Of a stretch of 64,000 nt of DNA, positions 9,623-19,334 are shown piece by piece. The first letter of the stretch is position 1. The number at the start of each line of letters is the position of its first letter. A model generated the notes under the pieces. That model made no database searches, was not told the DNA's origin, and saw only the letters and a list, made by a program, of their open reading frames with translations. Made by a program: the position numbers and the translations under genes. The stretch comes from Paenibacillus paridis (GTDB taxonomy: Bacteria > Bacillota > Bacilli > Paenibacillales > Paenibacillaceae), in contig NZ_VCIX01000082.1 of the NCBI RefSeq assembly GCF_006345825.1, forward strand, positions 1 through 64,000, in the 5' to 3' direction.

Positions 9623-12600
9623 TTATTTACTATTTAACAATGCTAATATCATGGTCACTGCTTCTGCCCTTGTTGCCTGATCCGCAGGAGCGAATATGCC
9701 GCCTTCCCTGCCTTGAAGCAGTTGCGCTTTAAAGGCTGCTGCCACATAAGGTTTTGCCCAATTCGGGATTTGATCTGCATCATTAAACGATAACTCGGCA
9801 TTGTTCTCTAGCGGCAGCTTCTTCGCCCGAACGATCATAGCCGCCACCTCTGCGCGCGTAATCGCTTGCGCCGGTCGGTAAGTATTGTCCTCAAAGCCGC
9901 TCGCGATCCCCGCATTCACCACACTCGCTATATAAGGCCTCGCCCATGCAGGAATCATGCCGATGTCTGCAAAATCAGCATCGCCCTTCTCTTCCAGATG
10001 CAGCGCCCTTGCCAGCATCGCGGCAAACTCACCGCGCGTTACGCTTGCATTTGGCCGGAAGGATTGGTCCGTATATCCATTTATGAATTTAAGCTTGATC
10101 GCTTGCTGAATGGCTTCCGAAGCCCAGTGTCCATCAACGTCGGTTAGAACAATGTCAGGCGTTGGCGTCTCCGGATCTTTCCCTCCTGGATTTACTGGAT
10201 CAGGAATTGTCGTGCCGCCGCCAGGTGTGCCACCTCCGGGAGATGAGGTATCCGCATTTGTCTTGACGACGATACTTGGGCCATCCTCACTCCACTTGCC
10301 GCCAGCGTTGCCCGCTTCGATCTTAAACGTGTAAGACGTATCCGCAGATAGTCCGCTGGCTTGATAGCTATATACACTTCCAGCTACGCTCGCCTGCTTC
10401 ACGCCATCCTTGTAAATGGCATACTCTGTGATGCTTGGCGCATCGACAGCCGGTGTCCAGTTTAAGGTTGCTCCCGTCTGCGTCACATTCGAAGCGGCCA
10501 ACACTGCGTTTTCCCATGCTGGTGCTTCCGGCTCCGGTTGTTTTACGGTAAGAGTCAGCGCTTTAGTCGGCAATGAAACTAATTCCCCCGACGAAGCATA
10601 TTTAATATTGTCGAAAGCAAACGTACGTCCATTGGCGCTGTCCCATAAATAACCGAGTACGATTCGGTCGAAGCTTGCAATCGCTGTCGTTGTTTTCACC
10701 AATTGCCCATCGATATACATCTTTAAATCTGTTCCTGATGTATAATCCCACTTCAGCTCATGCCATCCAACGCTTCGTTTAACCGGAGTAGCCTCCCATG
10801 CGGTTGATGATGCGCTTGCCCGTACCGAATAATACTCCAGCGACCCATAGGTGCCGCCGTCATATAATAAGCCCATGCCTGCAAGCAGACTGCTTCTGGC
10901 GTTGCCGACATGCGCAACCACCCGCGTCTTCGAGCTTTCGGAGCCGTCATCATAAAGCATCATCGAGACGACGCCCTGCTGCTTGCCGCCAAACACTTTT
11001 TGGATGGCATTGCTGCCGTTTCCAACAACAAATAGCGCGCTTTGATCGCCATGATAAGCAACCTTATCCGAAATGCTACCCGTCGTAATACTCGTGCCGG
11101 TCTCTGGCATGAAGTCATTCCAGCCGTTCTCGAAGCTCTCCGAATAGATCAGGTCCTTATATTCCTGTACCTTGGCAGAAACCTGAACCTCGGTAGCACC
11201 CGTTAGCTCGCCAATCACTTCAAGCTTTCCTGTCAACGAGTCTACAATGACATTCTCATGATTTGTCGCATACTCCACTTGATGATAATCCGCATATTCG
11301 ATTGCATGATGATCCTCTGTTACGCCGTCGATTCTTAACTGCAGCGAGGTCTTTTCGTCCGATAGCTCCGTTTCGTCTGAAGTTACCAGGTAGGATACCA
11401 CCTTTGAAGGCGCATGAACAATGACGCGCGCTTCAGCTTTCACATTCGGATTTATAGTGCTTTCAGCTATAATGATCGTTTCGCCCTCAAGCAGCGGGGA
11501 CACGAAACCTTGTGCGTTAATGCTCGCTACCGCAGGATTGCTGCTCGACCATTTGATTCCTTTAAACCATGCGTTGTCAGGACCGACAGAAGCCGTCATC
11601 TTCTCGCCTCTATGCTTCGCATGGAGCTCCAGCATGGGTTTGTCCATAACAATCGTTTGCGGCATAACCTCTGGTGCTTGCTTGGCTGGCGCATCATCCG
11701 AATATTCATGCGCACCGATATCCACTTTTGCAGCAGATGTGATTGGATTATTAAAGAAGTCTTTGGTTGCAGGTGTCCATACCGACGGCGTCAAAGCCGT
11801 CATATCCATTCCTGCATCGATTGCTGGTGAGTCTGGCAGCAATTTGTAGCCATTCAATTTCTCTACATCAAACGTGCTTTGGCTAGCATTAATGATATCC
11901 TTCGGCTCTTCGCCCGCCCTTGCGAATTGCGGACTCACGAACAAGTTCGGTTCCAACGATAATCCCGTCAGCTTCAAATCCTTGTATTCGCTGCCCGGAT
12001 AAAAGATATTGTTTTTCATTTCGCCGCCGGCAAAGCGGTCCTGCCCTAACGTTGTATTAGCCTTGGAGTAAAAGATATTATTGTACATCCTTAAGTATTT
12101 GCCAGGATCGCTGATCAGCCTCGTCTGCACCTGCGCATCCGTAAAGAAAGTATTGTTATGAATGAGCGGAGCGTCCCCGAGCGTAGTAGGAAGGTAGTGG
12201 AACATATATCGCCCATCTCCGTCATTCACGCTAATATTATAGCGAACGAGAGAATTGGTAGATCCGCTCATAAATAATATGAATCCGCCACGGTTGCTGT
12301 GGCTATAGTTATATTGATAGAGAGTGCCTTCGCAAAACATGTCCACGTCAAAGGCCTGTCCGTCGTTGTAGCCATAAATGCCGCCGTACACTTCATTGTA
12401 TTGAATGACCATGTCTTTGACGCCAATGACCCATAGGCCGGCATAATTGACGTTGCCTACGTTTTTCGCCGAATGCCTGACGACCGTATTGTATTCCATT
12501 CTGCCGTTGCTGCCCACGTTGCTCATGACGAAGCCGTCACCCTGCACATCGGCAACATAGTTATTATTGAACACCACATTTTTCAACACTCGCGGGAAAT

Positions 12601-13411
12601 TGGCTTTCGTATCGCCTTCCCGGTAAAGGCCTGCATTTCGAATGCCCTCGATATCGACCCGTTCCACCGTATTTCCTTCAACGAGCACATCCTCGATATT
12701 GCCAAGAATCAGTATGCCGCCGCTGCCCACTTTCCAACCCGAAGGGTTGCCATCGACATCGTGGATATAGTTGTTCTTCACTACGATTCCGCGGTGCGGG
12801 TTAGCTTCCCATTCCGTTACATTTGTCGAAGCCGTTCTAATATTAATGCCTGCCCGCTGCGAGACAACGTCAGGATTTTTATTCGTTAATTCGAAATTGT
12901 GAAACTGCAGGTAGCTGCCGTCCACAACGTCGATCGTAGCCGATAATGTTTTATCCTTCACGCCAGTATAATTCTGAATAATAGCTGATTTCTCTGTCGT
13001 TGTTGTTCCATTTCCGTTAATGATCGGTCTCACAGAAGGATCATCGCTGCCATATTTATCAAAGATGATCGGCGCTTCTTCAGTGCCTGATATTCCTCTT
13101 AGCTTCAATGAACCGTTCCATACATCCCCAGCCTTGAATAAAATGCGATCGCCCGGCTTCCAGCCTACGCTATTAACCTTCTCTAGCGACGCCCACGCTT
13201 TATCCTCCGATTTGCCATCGTTATCGTCACTGCCCCCATTGCTGACATAATACGTTGAGCCCGTTACCGTCTGCTCCGCTATGGCTAGCAGTTGTGGACC
13301 CTCAAGTGGTGCGCCCGTCTCCTGTGCTGAAACCGCGGGAATCGCTATTGTCGTTAAGAGTGCGACTAATAGAACCATGGATACAAGCCTTTGCTGCATA
13401 AAATGTTTCAA
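9623..13411 (-). CDS. Cell-surface right-handed beta-helix protein with Big2, Fn3 and three SLH domains
   Basis: A secreted protein of about 1262 residues. In order: signal peptide (1-31); parallel beta-helix (about 45-585) with the start phrase YYVSNGGSDDNDGKSEDKAW, typical of polysaccharide-lyase-like helices; bacterial Ig-like domain (about 600-680, SSSNPAVASINAQG); concanavalin-like jelly roll (about 780-960); fibronectin III (about 970-1060); Gly/Pro/Thr linker; three SLH repeats (about 1095-1260, each with FRPN/YRPA and TRAE/TRGE phrases) that anchor it to cell-wall polymer. The TTG at 13411 is the start: AGGAGG lies 9 nt before it but abuts the upstream ATG. It probably binds or cleaves plant or algal polysaccharide. 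The foldase gene directly upstream likely assists its export. Confidence 0.88.
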   Translation of the reverse strand: MKHFMQQRLVSMVLLVALLTTIAIPAVSAQETGAPLEGPQLLAIAEQTVTGSTYYVSNGGSDDNDGKSEDKAWASLEKVNSVGWKPGDRILFKAGDVWNGSLKLRGISGTEEAPIIFDKYGSDDPSVRPIINGNGTTTTEKSAIIQNYTGVKDKTLSATIDVVDGSYLQFHNFELTNKNPDVVSQRAGINIRTASTNVTEWEANPHRGIVVKNNYIHDVDGNPSGWKVGSGGILILGNIEDVLVEGNTVERVDIEGIRNAGLYREGDTKANFPRVLKNVVFNNNYVADVQGDGFVMSNVGSNGRMEYNTVVRHSAKNVGNVNYAGLWVIGVKDMVIQYNEVYGGIYGYNDGQAFDVDMFCEGTLYQYNYSHSNRGGFILFMSGSTNSLVRYNISVNDGDGRYMFHYLPTTLGDAPLIHNNTFFTDAQVQTRLISDPGKYLRMYNNIFYSKANTTLGQDRFAGGEMKNNIFYPGSEYKDLKLTGLSLEPNLFVSPQFARAGEEPKDIINASQSTFDVEKLNGYKLLPDSPAIDAGMDMTALTPSVWTPATKDFFNNPITSAAKVDIGAHEYSDDAPAKQAPEVMPQTIVMDKPMLELHAKHRGEKMTASVGPDNAWFKGIKWSSSNPAVASINAQGFVSPLLEGETIIIAESTINPNVKAEARVIVHAPSKVVSYLVTSDETELSDEKTSLQLRIDGVTEDHHAIEYADYHQVEYATNHENVIVDSLTGKLEVIGELTGATEVQVSAKVQEYKDLIYSESFENGWNDFMPETGTSITTGSISDKVAYHGDQSALFVVGNGSNAIQKVFGGKQQGVVSMMLYDDGSESSKTRVVAHVGNARSSLLAGMGLLYDGGTYGSLEYYSVRASASSTAWEATPVKRSVGWHELKWDYTSGTDLKMYIDGQLVKTTTAIASFDRIVLGYLWDSANGRTFAFDNIKYASSGELVSLPTKALTLTVKQPEPEAPAWENAVLAASNVTQTGATLNWTPAVDAPSITEYAIYKDGVKQASVAGSVYSYQASGLSADTSYTFKIEAGNAGGKWSEDGPSIVVKTNADTSSPGGGTPGGGTTIPDPVNPGGKDPETPTPDIVLTDVDGHWASEAIQQAIKLKFINGYTDQSFRPNASVTRGEFAAMLARALHLEEKGDADFADIGMIPAWARPYIASVVNAGIASGFEDNTYRPAQAITRAEVAAMIVRAKKLPLENNAELSFNDADQIPNWAKPYVAAAFKAQLLQGREGGIFAPADQATRAEAVTMILALLNSK

Positions 13412-13424
13412 AGAAATCATCCTC

Positions 13425-14489
13425 CTATTGTTTTTGATAAGCCTGCGACATGAACGTTATTTTCGGAAACACCTCCTTATTGGTTTCAACCTGCGCTTGC
13501 TTCAAGCGCCGGCTCACATCGTCTTGCAGCCGCTCTTGTACATACAGTTGAATAACAGCGTTTTTCACGTCCTCGTACTTTTCCAAACCTTTATCTCGCT
13601 TCACGAGAAGCCTAAACCGATACATTCCCTCGCCTGATTGATAAATATCGCTATAGTCGCCCTCTGAGCTAGCAAGAAACTCGGTGTAAAGATTTTGCGA
13701 TAGCGTATCCTCTTTGGAGGTCTCCGCCAAATTAAGTGTCAGTTTCTCGGTGCTTGCCTGTACGCCAAGAGAAGCAGCCGCTTCGACTAGCGTTATATTT
13801 CCGGAGGAGGCGGCTTGGATCATTTCACTCCATAGCTCCTCCTTTAAATCCGTCTGGCTATTAAAGGAGATTTTCTCATAGTCAAACGTATACCCTCTAT
13901 GAAAATACTGCTGCTTTACCTTGTCGTAATAGAGCTTAAGCTCTTCATCTGTTAGCGTCCTTTGTGCTTCCTTCGTCCATTTATCGATGAGCTTCTGAAC
14001 GTTCATGCTTTGATAGTAGGAGTAGTACTCCGCTTTCCCATATTGTTTCGGGCCGTAGATGGGCTCATGATTGGCTACTTTTCTTGCTCTGTCCTTATTT
14101 TCCCGATCATAGCTCTTCAAGAATGCTTCGTAAGAGATATCGCTGACGATCCCGTTTTCCTTCATTATGATTTGCTCGGTCTTCACCTTCACAAGCTCAT
14201 CCATCGCTTTTTGCTTCGCATACGCTAGCGGATTTTCACCGTTGAAAGAAGCAGTCCAAAAATCCTTGTCATACTCGGCATTGTAGGTCCGTTTGAAATA
14301 ACTCGTTGTTAAAGCCTTGCTGCTTTGCAAAAAAGCTTGAAACTCGCGCTCCGATACGGCGTAATGATCGATCGTAAACGCAATCTTCTCTGTAGGGTGG
14401 ATAGCAGGCATGTTGCCAAGCGATAATGCTCCGGCAGCAAGTACAATAAGCAAGCTGCTCACCACAAATAACAGCTTTTTCCCTTTCAC
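13425..14489 (-). CDS. PrsA/SurA-like extracytoplasmic foldase (degenerate parvulin)
   Basis: A protein of about 354 residues with an N-terminal membrane anchor (KKLLFVVSSLLIVLAAGALS) and no lipobox. The N-terminal helical part (residues 30-180) resembles SurA/PrsA chaperone regions (AFTIDHYAVSEREFQAFLQ); the region 190-320 has a parvulin-like layout but no clear catalytic signature, so it may be a chaperone without isomerase activity. The GTG at 14489 fits best, with GGGGAGG 10 nt upstream; the ATG at 14510 overlaps that site. It lies 13 nt upstream of the SLH/beta-helix gene, so the pair probably forms a dedicated foldase-client operon. Confidence 0.75.
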   Translation of the reverse strand: MKGKKLLFVVSSLLIVLAAGALSLGNMPAIHPTEKIAFTIDHYAVSEREFQAFLQSSKALTTSYFKRTYNAEYDKDFWTASFNGENPLAYAKQKAMDELVKVKTEQIIMKENGIVSDISYEAFLKSYDRENKDRARKVANHEPIYGPKQYGKAEYYSYYQSMNVQKLIDKWTKEAQRTLTDEELKLYYDKVKQQYFHRGYTFDYEKISFNSQTDLKEELWSEMIQAASSGNITLVEAAASLGVQASTEKLTLNLAETSKEDTLSQNLYTEFLASSEGDYSDIYQSGEGMYRFRLLVKRDKGLEKYEDVKNAVIQLYVQERLQDDVSRRLKQAQVETNKEVFPKITFMSQAYQKQ

Positions 14490-14512
14490 GCAGTCCCAGC
14501 CTCCCCTCATCT

Positions 14513-14526
14513 TGTAAGCACTTACA
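14513..14526 (-). promoter_or_regulatory. Candidate catabolite-responsive element (cre)
   Basis: TGTAAGCACTTACA has two 6-bp palindromic arms around CA and resembles the CcpA-binding consensus TGWAANCGNTNWCA with one centre mismatch. It lies just upstream of the ribosome binding site of the foldase gene, inside the probable leader, where it would act as a roadblock. This fits carbon-source control of the surface-protein operon but rests on motif similarity only. Confidence 0.4.
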
Positions 14527-14679
14527 TTTCAACTTTGTACCATTATAGACAGAAACCAATCTTCGCTATAATGCACAGATTTGACTGATATCGTATAAAT
14601 TTTACCTAATGTTAAAAATGAAACTATCGACATTGCCAAACCATTAACGTAAAAGATCTGTTTCCCGCCTCCATAAAAA

Positions 14680-14711
14680 AAACCTCTGAATTCATAGGAA
14701 TTCAGAGGTTT
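14680..14711. terminator. Terminator of the polysaccharide-use operon
   Basis: Stem AAACCTCTGAATTC / GAATTCAGAGGTTT with a 4-nt loop. On the minus strand the stem is followed by a run of T residues. It lies 27 nt after the GH88 stop and closes the long operon that begins near 24.46 kb. Confidence 0.9.
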
Positions 14712-14737
14712 TAATCATCAATATATGAATGGAACTT

Positions 14738-15856
14738 CTACCAATACCCTTTGATCCCCTTCGCCATGCGGACCAGAGCTTCTAAATAATAATAATCTCC
14801 CCAAATCATATAATCATCCGGCGCACGATCCCCTCGCACGTGATAAGACCCATGCTTCAGCAAACCCTCCGCATTAGGGATGTCCGTCGTTGCATAGTGC
14901 CGGACCAATGAATTCATGCTGCTATGAAGCGCCTTCTCGAATAGCGCGCGATCGGGATCCTCCTCTGCGAGAAGCTCCAGCAATTCCAAGAGCCCGCAGG
15001 CTGCAATGGCGGATGCCGAGCTGTCCCTAGGCGTATCCTCTTCAATCGCTACGTCAAAATCCCAATAAGCGACATGGTCCTCGGGCAAATGCTCAATGAA
15101 ATATTGGGCTAACCGTTTGGAGGTGTCTAGGAAAGCGGCATCCTTGGTATAGCGATAGGCGAGCGCAAACCCGTAAATGCCCCAGGCTTGCCCTCTTGTC
15201 CAAGTTGAGCCATCCTGATAGCCTTGATGGGTTCCGCCCCGAAGCGCATGCCCGGTCTTAGGGTCAAAATAAAACGTATGATACGAAGAGCGATCGCCCC
15301 GCACCAGAAACCTTTGGCTTGCAGAGGCATGCTTATAGGCAATATCATAATATTTTTGTTCGCCGGTCTGCTCATAAGCCCAGAACAGCAGCGGGAGATT
15401 CATTAAACAATCAATGATCATTCGCCCGCCATTTTCGGGATCATCCTCCTTGCCCCATGCTTGGATAATGCCCATATTCGGCCGCCAGCGCGAATAAAGC
15501 CTTTCGGCAGCTTCGAGCGCCACCGCACGGGCCGCTTCGCTTCCTGTCACTTGCCACTGTGCAACGGCCGACAACGAATATAAGAAACCAATATCATGAT
15601 GATCGAGCGCTACATGACGGTCAAGCCGGTCTTTAAAGCTTGGCAAAAAAGATTGCGCCGATTCCTTATAGAAAGCACCTTCGCTAGATTCATAGGCAAG
15701 CCACATCATGCCGATATAAAAGCCTTCGATCCAATCGTCGTTCTCTCCCCACTCATAACGCTGCCCCTCCGAAATATGCGGCAGCCGGCCTGGATGTTTG
15801 CCGATGTTTTGCTTCACTTTTGCTATCGCATCATCAATTGCTGTTTGCCACGTCAC
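14738..15856 (-). CDS. Unsaturated glucuronyl hydrolase, glycoside hydrolase family 88
   Basis: A 372-residue GH88/GH105-type (alpha/alpha)6 barrel enzyme. It hydrates the 4,5-unsaturated uronic acid left at the non-reducing end by polysaccharide lyases, releasing it. Landmarks are WIEGFYIGMMWLAYE (about 42-56), HHDIGFLYSLSAV (about 80-93, with a catalytic-type Asp), GRMIIDCLMNLPLLFWAYE (about 140-158, second catalytic-type Asp) and GSTWTRGQAWGIYGFALAY (about 215-233). No signal peptide, so it acts in the cytosol. The start is GTG with GAGGTGATC upstream. It is the last gene of the ABC/two-component operon, 6 nt after the DUF2264 gene, which implies that the imported sugars are lyase products. 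Confidence 0.92.
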   Translation of the reverse strand: MTWQTAIDDAIAKVKQNIGKHPGRLPHISEGQRYEWGENDDWIEGFYIGMMWLAYESSEGAFYKESAQSFLPSFKDRLDRHVALDHHDIGFLYSLSAVAQWQVTGSEAARAVALEAAERLYSRWRPNMGIIQAWGKEDDPENGGRMIIDCLMNLPLLFWAYEQTGEQKYYDIAYKHASASQRFLVRGDRSSYHTFYFDPKTGHALRGGTHQGYQDGSTWTRGQAWGIYGFALAYRYTKDAAFLDTSKRLAQYFIEHLPEDHVAYWDFDVAIEEDTPRDSSASAIAACGLLELLELLAEEDPDRALFEKALHSSMNSLVRHYATTDIPNAEGLLKHGSYHVRGDRAPDDYMIWGDYYYLEALVRMAKGIKGYW

Positions 15857-15862
15857 GATTGA

Positions 15863-17713
15863 TCACCTCAAATATATGTCAGGATAAAGTATTTTTCCGA
15901 TTATCATTTTCCCCGAGCTGTCCTGCTGGGCGCTAGGAGGGCTTGACCATGCCAGCTGGTTTTCCTTGCTATTTGTCGCGCCAAACACAGCAGATAGGAG
16001 TACATGTTCGCCTTGTGCCAAACGAGCGGTAAGCGTCGGTATCATCGTACGGGGCTTAAGCACATTGGTATTCGCCTCGGGGTACACCATTTGCGCCTGT
16101 TCAAAGCCGGAAAGTGCAACGATTCCGCTTAATCCGCCTGGCGTATTGGCCAGCACGCCTTTTGTTGCCGTCATTACAGCGGCTTGTTCCTTGGCATCGC
16201 CTGACAGCGTTTGTGCCGCAAATCCGCCCTCCGCGACATCAAGCTCACGCCCTGTCTTGATTCGATGTACGCGAACATGCCACAAGCCCGCAGGAATGAT
16301 CCATGTCCGCACCTCGACATTTGCCCATGGCAGCCAGCGGGAATAAATCGCTTGCTCCTGAATTCGGAATTCCTCGCAAAAACGCCGGACGCGGTAATGC
16401 TCATCGCATTCACTTAATGCAAGCGTCGAATCATATGCCCCCTGCGTAAGTCCGTAATAGCCCTTCGGTACGCTGAAGCCAAATAAAGTCGAGTAGGCGA
16501 ATTTTGAATATTTTGCCGCGCTATGCGACATATCGAAGTTAGCCATTTGGCCTGAGCCATAGGCAATCACATGCTTATGCTCTTCTGGACGGCTAATGGT
16601 CATACGCGCATGCGGCTGAGCGACAAGCGGCTTGAGCTCTGGCAATGCCTCTTCCTCTGCCTGCCAGAAGGGATGCTGATCCGGCAAAGCTAATATAAGA
16701 AATGCCTTGTACGACCAATACGGAGATCCCGGCGCGTTATAACCTTCGCCCATGAGCAAGTTAGGGTAAGCGTAGCCGATACTGAGCAGTCCATCAGGCG
16801 TAAAGATCGGCTGCGAGAACCACCAGCGCAAATGGCGCATAATAATGCCTTTCATCACTCCCATAGAGTAAGGCAGCACGTCTGCAAAAACTAATGCACT
16901 CCAAAAAGAGACTTGCGCGAAACGATACGTGAGGCTGCGTCCAAAAGGGATGCTGCTTCCATCCTCGGCGAACCAATGAATGAAGTCCTGAGCGAATAAG
17001 CTTGCTTGTTCACGGTAGCGTGCCGCTCGGTCTGCATCCTCCCGCTCCATCAGCTTGGCATAGAGAAGTCCGTAATAATGCATAGCAAACGGAATATAAT
17101 AATCCCGCTGATCCGTCTTGCCGTCCGAATACCAGCCATCGCTTAAGTAGTAGGAATCGATAATATCTAGATACTCGTCCATGATCGCTTGATCATGCGG
17201 CAAACCTACTTTTTGGAACCCCACATTCACTAGCACAGTGAACATTAACCAGTTGTTCGGATTGGAGCGATCCACGAGATTGATCTGGTTAAGCCATCGG
17301 TAGACATTATCTTTTTGCTTGTCTGTTAACGGTTCCCATAACTTATCCGGAGCTAGCGCCAGTCCAAGGCCCAGTACGGATTGCTCGACCATCCGTTGGT
17401 CCTTCGTTCTGAACTCGCCCCAATATTCCTCGTGGCTGGGGTCCGTTCCGTTAATAATGCCCTGCACATACATCGGCCATAAATCCGATTTTCCGCCGCC
17501 GCAGGCGTGCGGAACTAAGCCCCATAAGGGGCGGGCGAAGGCTTCCATTAAGGAAATCGCCTCGCTGTGGATCGCCCCTGTTGCACCAAGATTTAACCCC
17601 GCATGCCCTGGCGTAAATCGGCCTTTCAACGGTTCAAAGGCATGATTAACCGCTTGCTGCACATCTGCTTTCGAGCGCAGTTCCAACTTTGCTAATTCAA
17701 TCGTTGCTGCCAT
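15863..17713 (-). CDS. DUF2264-family protein (first of two in the window)
   Basis: A 616-residue cytosolic DUF2264 protein, mostly helical like an (alpha/alpha)6 toroid in the N-terminal 370 residues, with a beta-rich C-terminus. Landmarks are ARPLWGLVPHACGG (about 62-75), NGTDPSHEEYWGEF (about 88-101), NPNNWLMFTVLVNVG (about 151-165) and WFAEDGSSIPFGRSLTYRF (about 248-266). The family is common in carbohydrate loci; the reaction is not established, but the fold and neighbours suggest a lyase or hydrolase on uronate-containing sugars. GGAGAGAG precedes the ATG. It is 16 nt downstream of the response regulator and 6 nt upstream of GH88. A related copy lies at 49836-51704. Confidence 0.88.
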   Translation of the reverse strand: MAATIELAKLELRSKADVQQAVNHAFEPLKGRFTPGHAGLNLGATGAIHSEAISLMEAFARPLWGLVPHACGGGKSDLWPMYVQGIINGTDPSHEEYWGEFRTKDQRMVEQSVLGLGLALAPDKLWEPLTDKQKDNVYRWLNQINLVDRSNPNNWLMFTVLVNVGFQKVGLPHDQAIMDEYLDIIDSYYLSDGWYSDGKTDQRDYYIPFAMHYYGLLYAKLMEREDADRAARYREQASLFAQDFIHWFAEDGSSIPFGRSLTYRFAQVSFWSALVFADVLPYSMGVMKGIIMRHLRWWFSQPIFTPDGLLSIGYAYPNLLMGEGYNAPGSPYWSYKAFLILALPDQHPFWQAEEEALPELKPLVAQPHARMTISRPEEHKHVIAYGSGQMANFDMSHSAAKYSKFAYSTLFGFSVPKGYYGLTQGAYDSTLALSECDEHYRVRRFCEEFRIQEQAIYSRWLPWANVEVRTWIIPAGLWHVRVHRIKTGRELDVAEGGFAAQTLSGDAKEQAAVMTATKGVLANTPGGLSGIVALSGFEQAQMVYPEANTNVLKPRTMIPTLTARLAQGEHVLLSAVFGATNSKENQLAWSSPPSAQQDSSGKMIIGKILYPDIYLR

Positions 17714-17729
17714 AAAAGCTCTCTCCGTT

Positions 17730-19334
17730 TCATTCTAAATGGCCTTTGCTCCAAACCGAATATTCGCTTGGCCTCATGCCCATCTCCCGCTTGAACAATT
17801 TAATGAAATAACTTTTGTTGGCATATCCCAAGTAATCCGAAATCTCCTCCACGCTTTTGCTCGATTGCTGGAGCAGCTCCTTCGCTTTCTGAAGCTTGAC
17901 CATATTGACATATTCAATGAAATTTTGATTCGTTTCTTTTTTGAACAAACGGCTAAAATAACTGGAATTCAAGTTCAAATGGTTAGCCATATCCTCTAAC
18001 GTCAATTTCTCCGTCACATGCGATACGACAAATTGCTGCGCCTTGATGACTTCCGTTCGTTTCGAGCTGATGGCATACAGGCTTAATCTTCGGGATAGCT
18101 CATTCAAATGCTGGATCATCCATTCTTCCAAATGATCCAATGTTTCAATCGCGTTTACCGCATCGTACAACTTTTCTCCCGATAAGAAGGGATGGTACTG
18201 CAGCGTTACCTTTGTCTTCATTTGCAAATCCATTAGCAGCTGCAGCACTAGTTCCTTTACATCGCTCGGATGAAAGCGGTTCGCTCGAACCCCATTTGCC
18301 CACCCGATAATCGTGCTGCGCAGCACATCCGGCTCATTTAACGCAATGCTTTGATTAATGCTCGAAAATAATGAAGCGTAATCGGTATACATATCCCCTC
18401 TAGAGAAAGGAAGCCTTTCGAAGCTGTGTACGGTCGATTCTCTTAAATAAAAGCTATGCTCCGGCTCGTTTAACATGGGAAGGAGGATTTCCTGTATTTC
18501 TTTTGGCCCGCTCGCTTCCCTTCCCTGAATACAGGAGACGGATATTTTCAGGTACTTCTGAATAGCTGCAATGGCTTCCCGCATCGCATAATAAATCGTT
18601 TGCCGTTCTTTATCGCCATTGTTGCTGCAATACAAAATAACCAGCTGCTTATTGCTGAACCGGAAAGTCAACCAGCGCGAAGCATCCAACAGGTCCTGCA
18701 ATACGTTTTCTACCGAGAACGCAATCGTATAATCGTTTAGTCTCCGGTTGCTTGCAACGGTCGACATGCGGTCAATCATAATGACAAGCGGGATATAGCT
18801 TTTGGCATCCAGCGCGATGCCGTTCGTCCTTGCCTGCTCCATCCATGCCTCTTTGGTCCAATAGGACTGGAACAACGTATCTTTCAGAAACTTTTCTTTA
18901 ACCGCGGATTGATTTTTTTGCTTATACAACACGATGTCCGTTGCTGTTTTGTTCTCCAGCTGCAAATCGGCCACGATGTTTTTCAGAATGTGCTGCAATT
19001 GCTCGACATCCAAGCTTTCTTTCAGGATATAATCCTTTACATTCAATTTCAGCGCTTGCTGCGCATACTTAAATTCATTGTGACAGGACAGCACTACCGC
19101 TCTGCCCTTCGGATTAATTTCGCAAAATTTCTCAAGCATCTCTAACCCGTTCATTTTTGGCATGCCAATATCCGTTAAAATAATATCAGGCGGACTTTGG
19201 CAGGCGGACTCCCAAGCCTCAAGGCCATTGGAATAACAGCCAATCAACTTAATGTTGAGGTCATCCCATAAGACGGTTTGAGAGAGATAACGTACTACCG
19301 GATAATCATCATCCACTAGAATTGCCGTCAACAT
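17730..19334 (-). CDS. YesN-type response regulator with AraC DNA-binding domain
   Basis: About 534 residues. The receiver domain spans 1-120: acidic pair in AILVDDDYP, phospho-acceptor Asp in IILTDIGMPKMNG (about residue 55) and Lys in DYILKES (about 106). A central linker of roughly 300 residues is typical of YesN proteins. The C-terminal 100 residues are an AraC HTH pair (LTLEDMANHLNLNSSYFSRL and SVEEISDYLGYANKSYFIKL). The start is placed at the ATG at 19334, preceded by AGCAGGTG; the ATG at 19361 has no ribosome binding site. It overlaps the kinase gene, its cognate partner, and probably activates the transporter/GH88 operon it belongs to. Confidence 0.9.
   Translation of the reverse strand: MLTAILVDDDYPVVRYLSQTVLWDDLNIKLIGCYSNGLEAWESACQSPPDIILTDIGMPKMNGLEMLEKFCEINPKGRAVVLSCHNEFKYAQQALKLNVKDYILKESLDVEQLQHILKNIVADLQLENKTATDIVLYKQKNQSAVKEKFLKDTLFQSYWTKEAWMEQARTNGIALDAKSYIPLVIMIDRMSTVASNRRLNDYTIAFSVENVLQDLLDASRWLTFRFSNKQLVILYCSNNGDKERQTIYYAMREAIAAIQKYLKISVSCIQGREASGPKEIQEILLPMLNEPEHSFYLRESTVHSFERLPFSRGDMYTDYASLFSSINQSIALNEPDVLRSTIIGWANGVRANRFHPSDVKELVLQLLMDLQMKTKVTLQYHPFLSGEKLYDAVNAIETLDHLEEWMIQHLNELSRRLSLYAISSKRTEVIKAQQFVVSHVTEKLTLEDMANHLNLNSSYFSRLFKKETNQNFIEYVNMVKLQKAKELLQQSSKSVEEISDYLGYANKSYFIKLFKREMGMRPSEYSVWSKGHLE

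Noticed and set aside
12473..12889. Plus-strand frame within the beta-helix gene
   Set aside because: It lies antisense to a well-supported coding region and has no start signal or recognisable domain.
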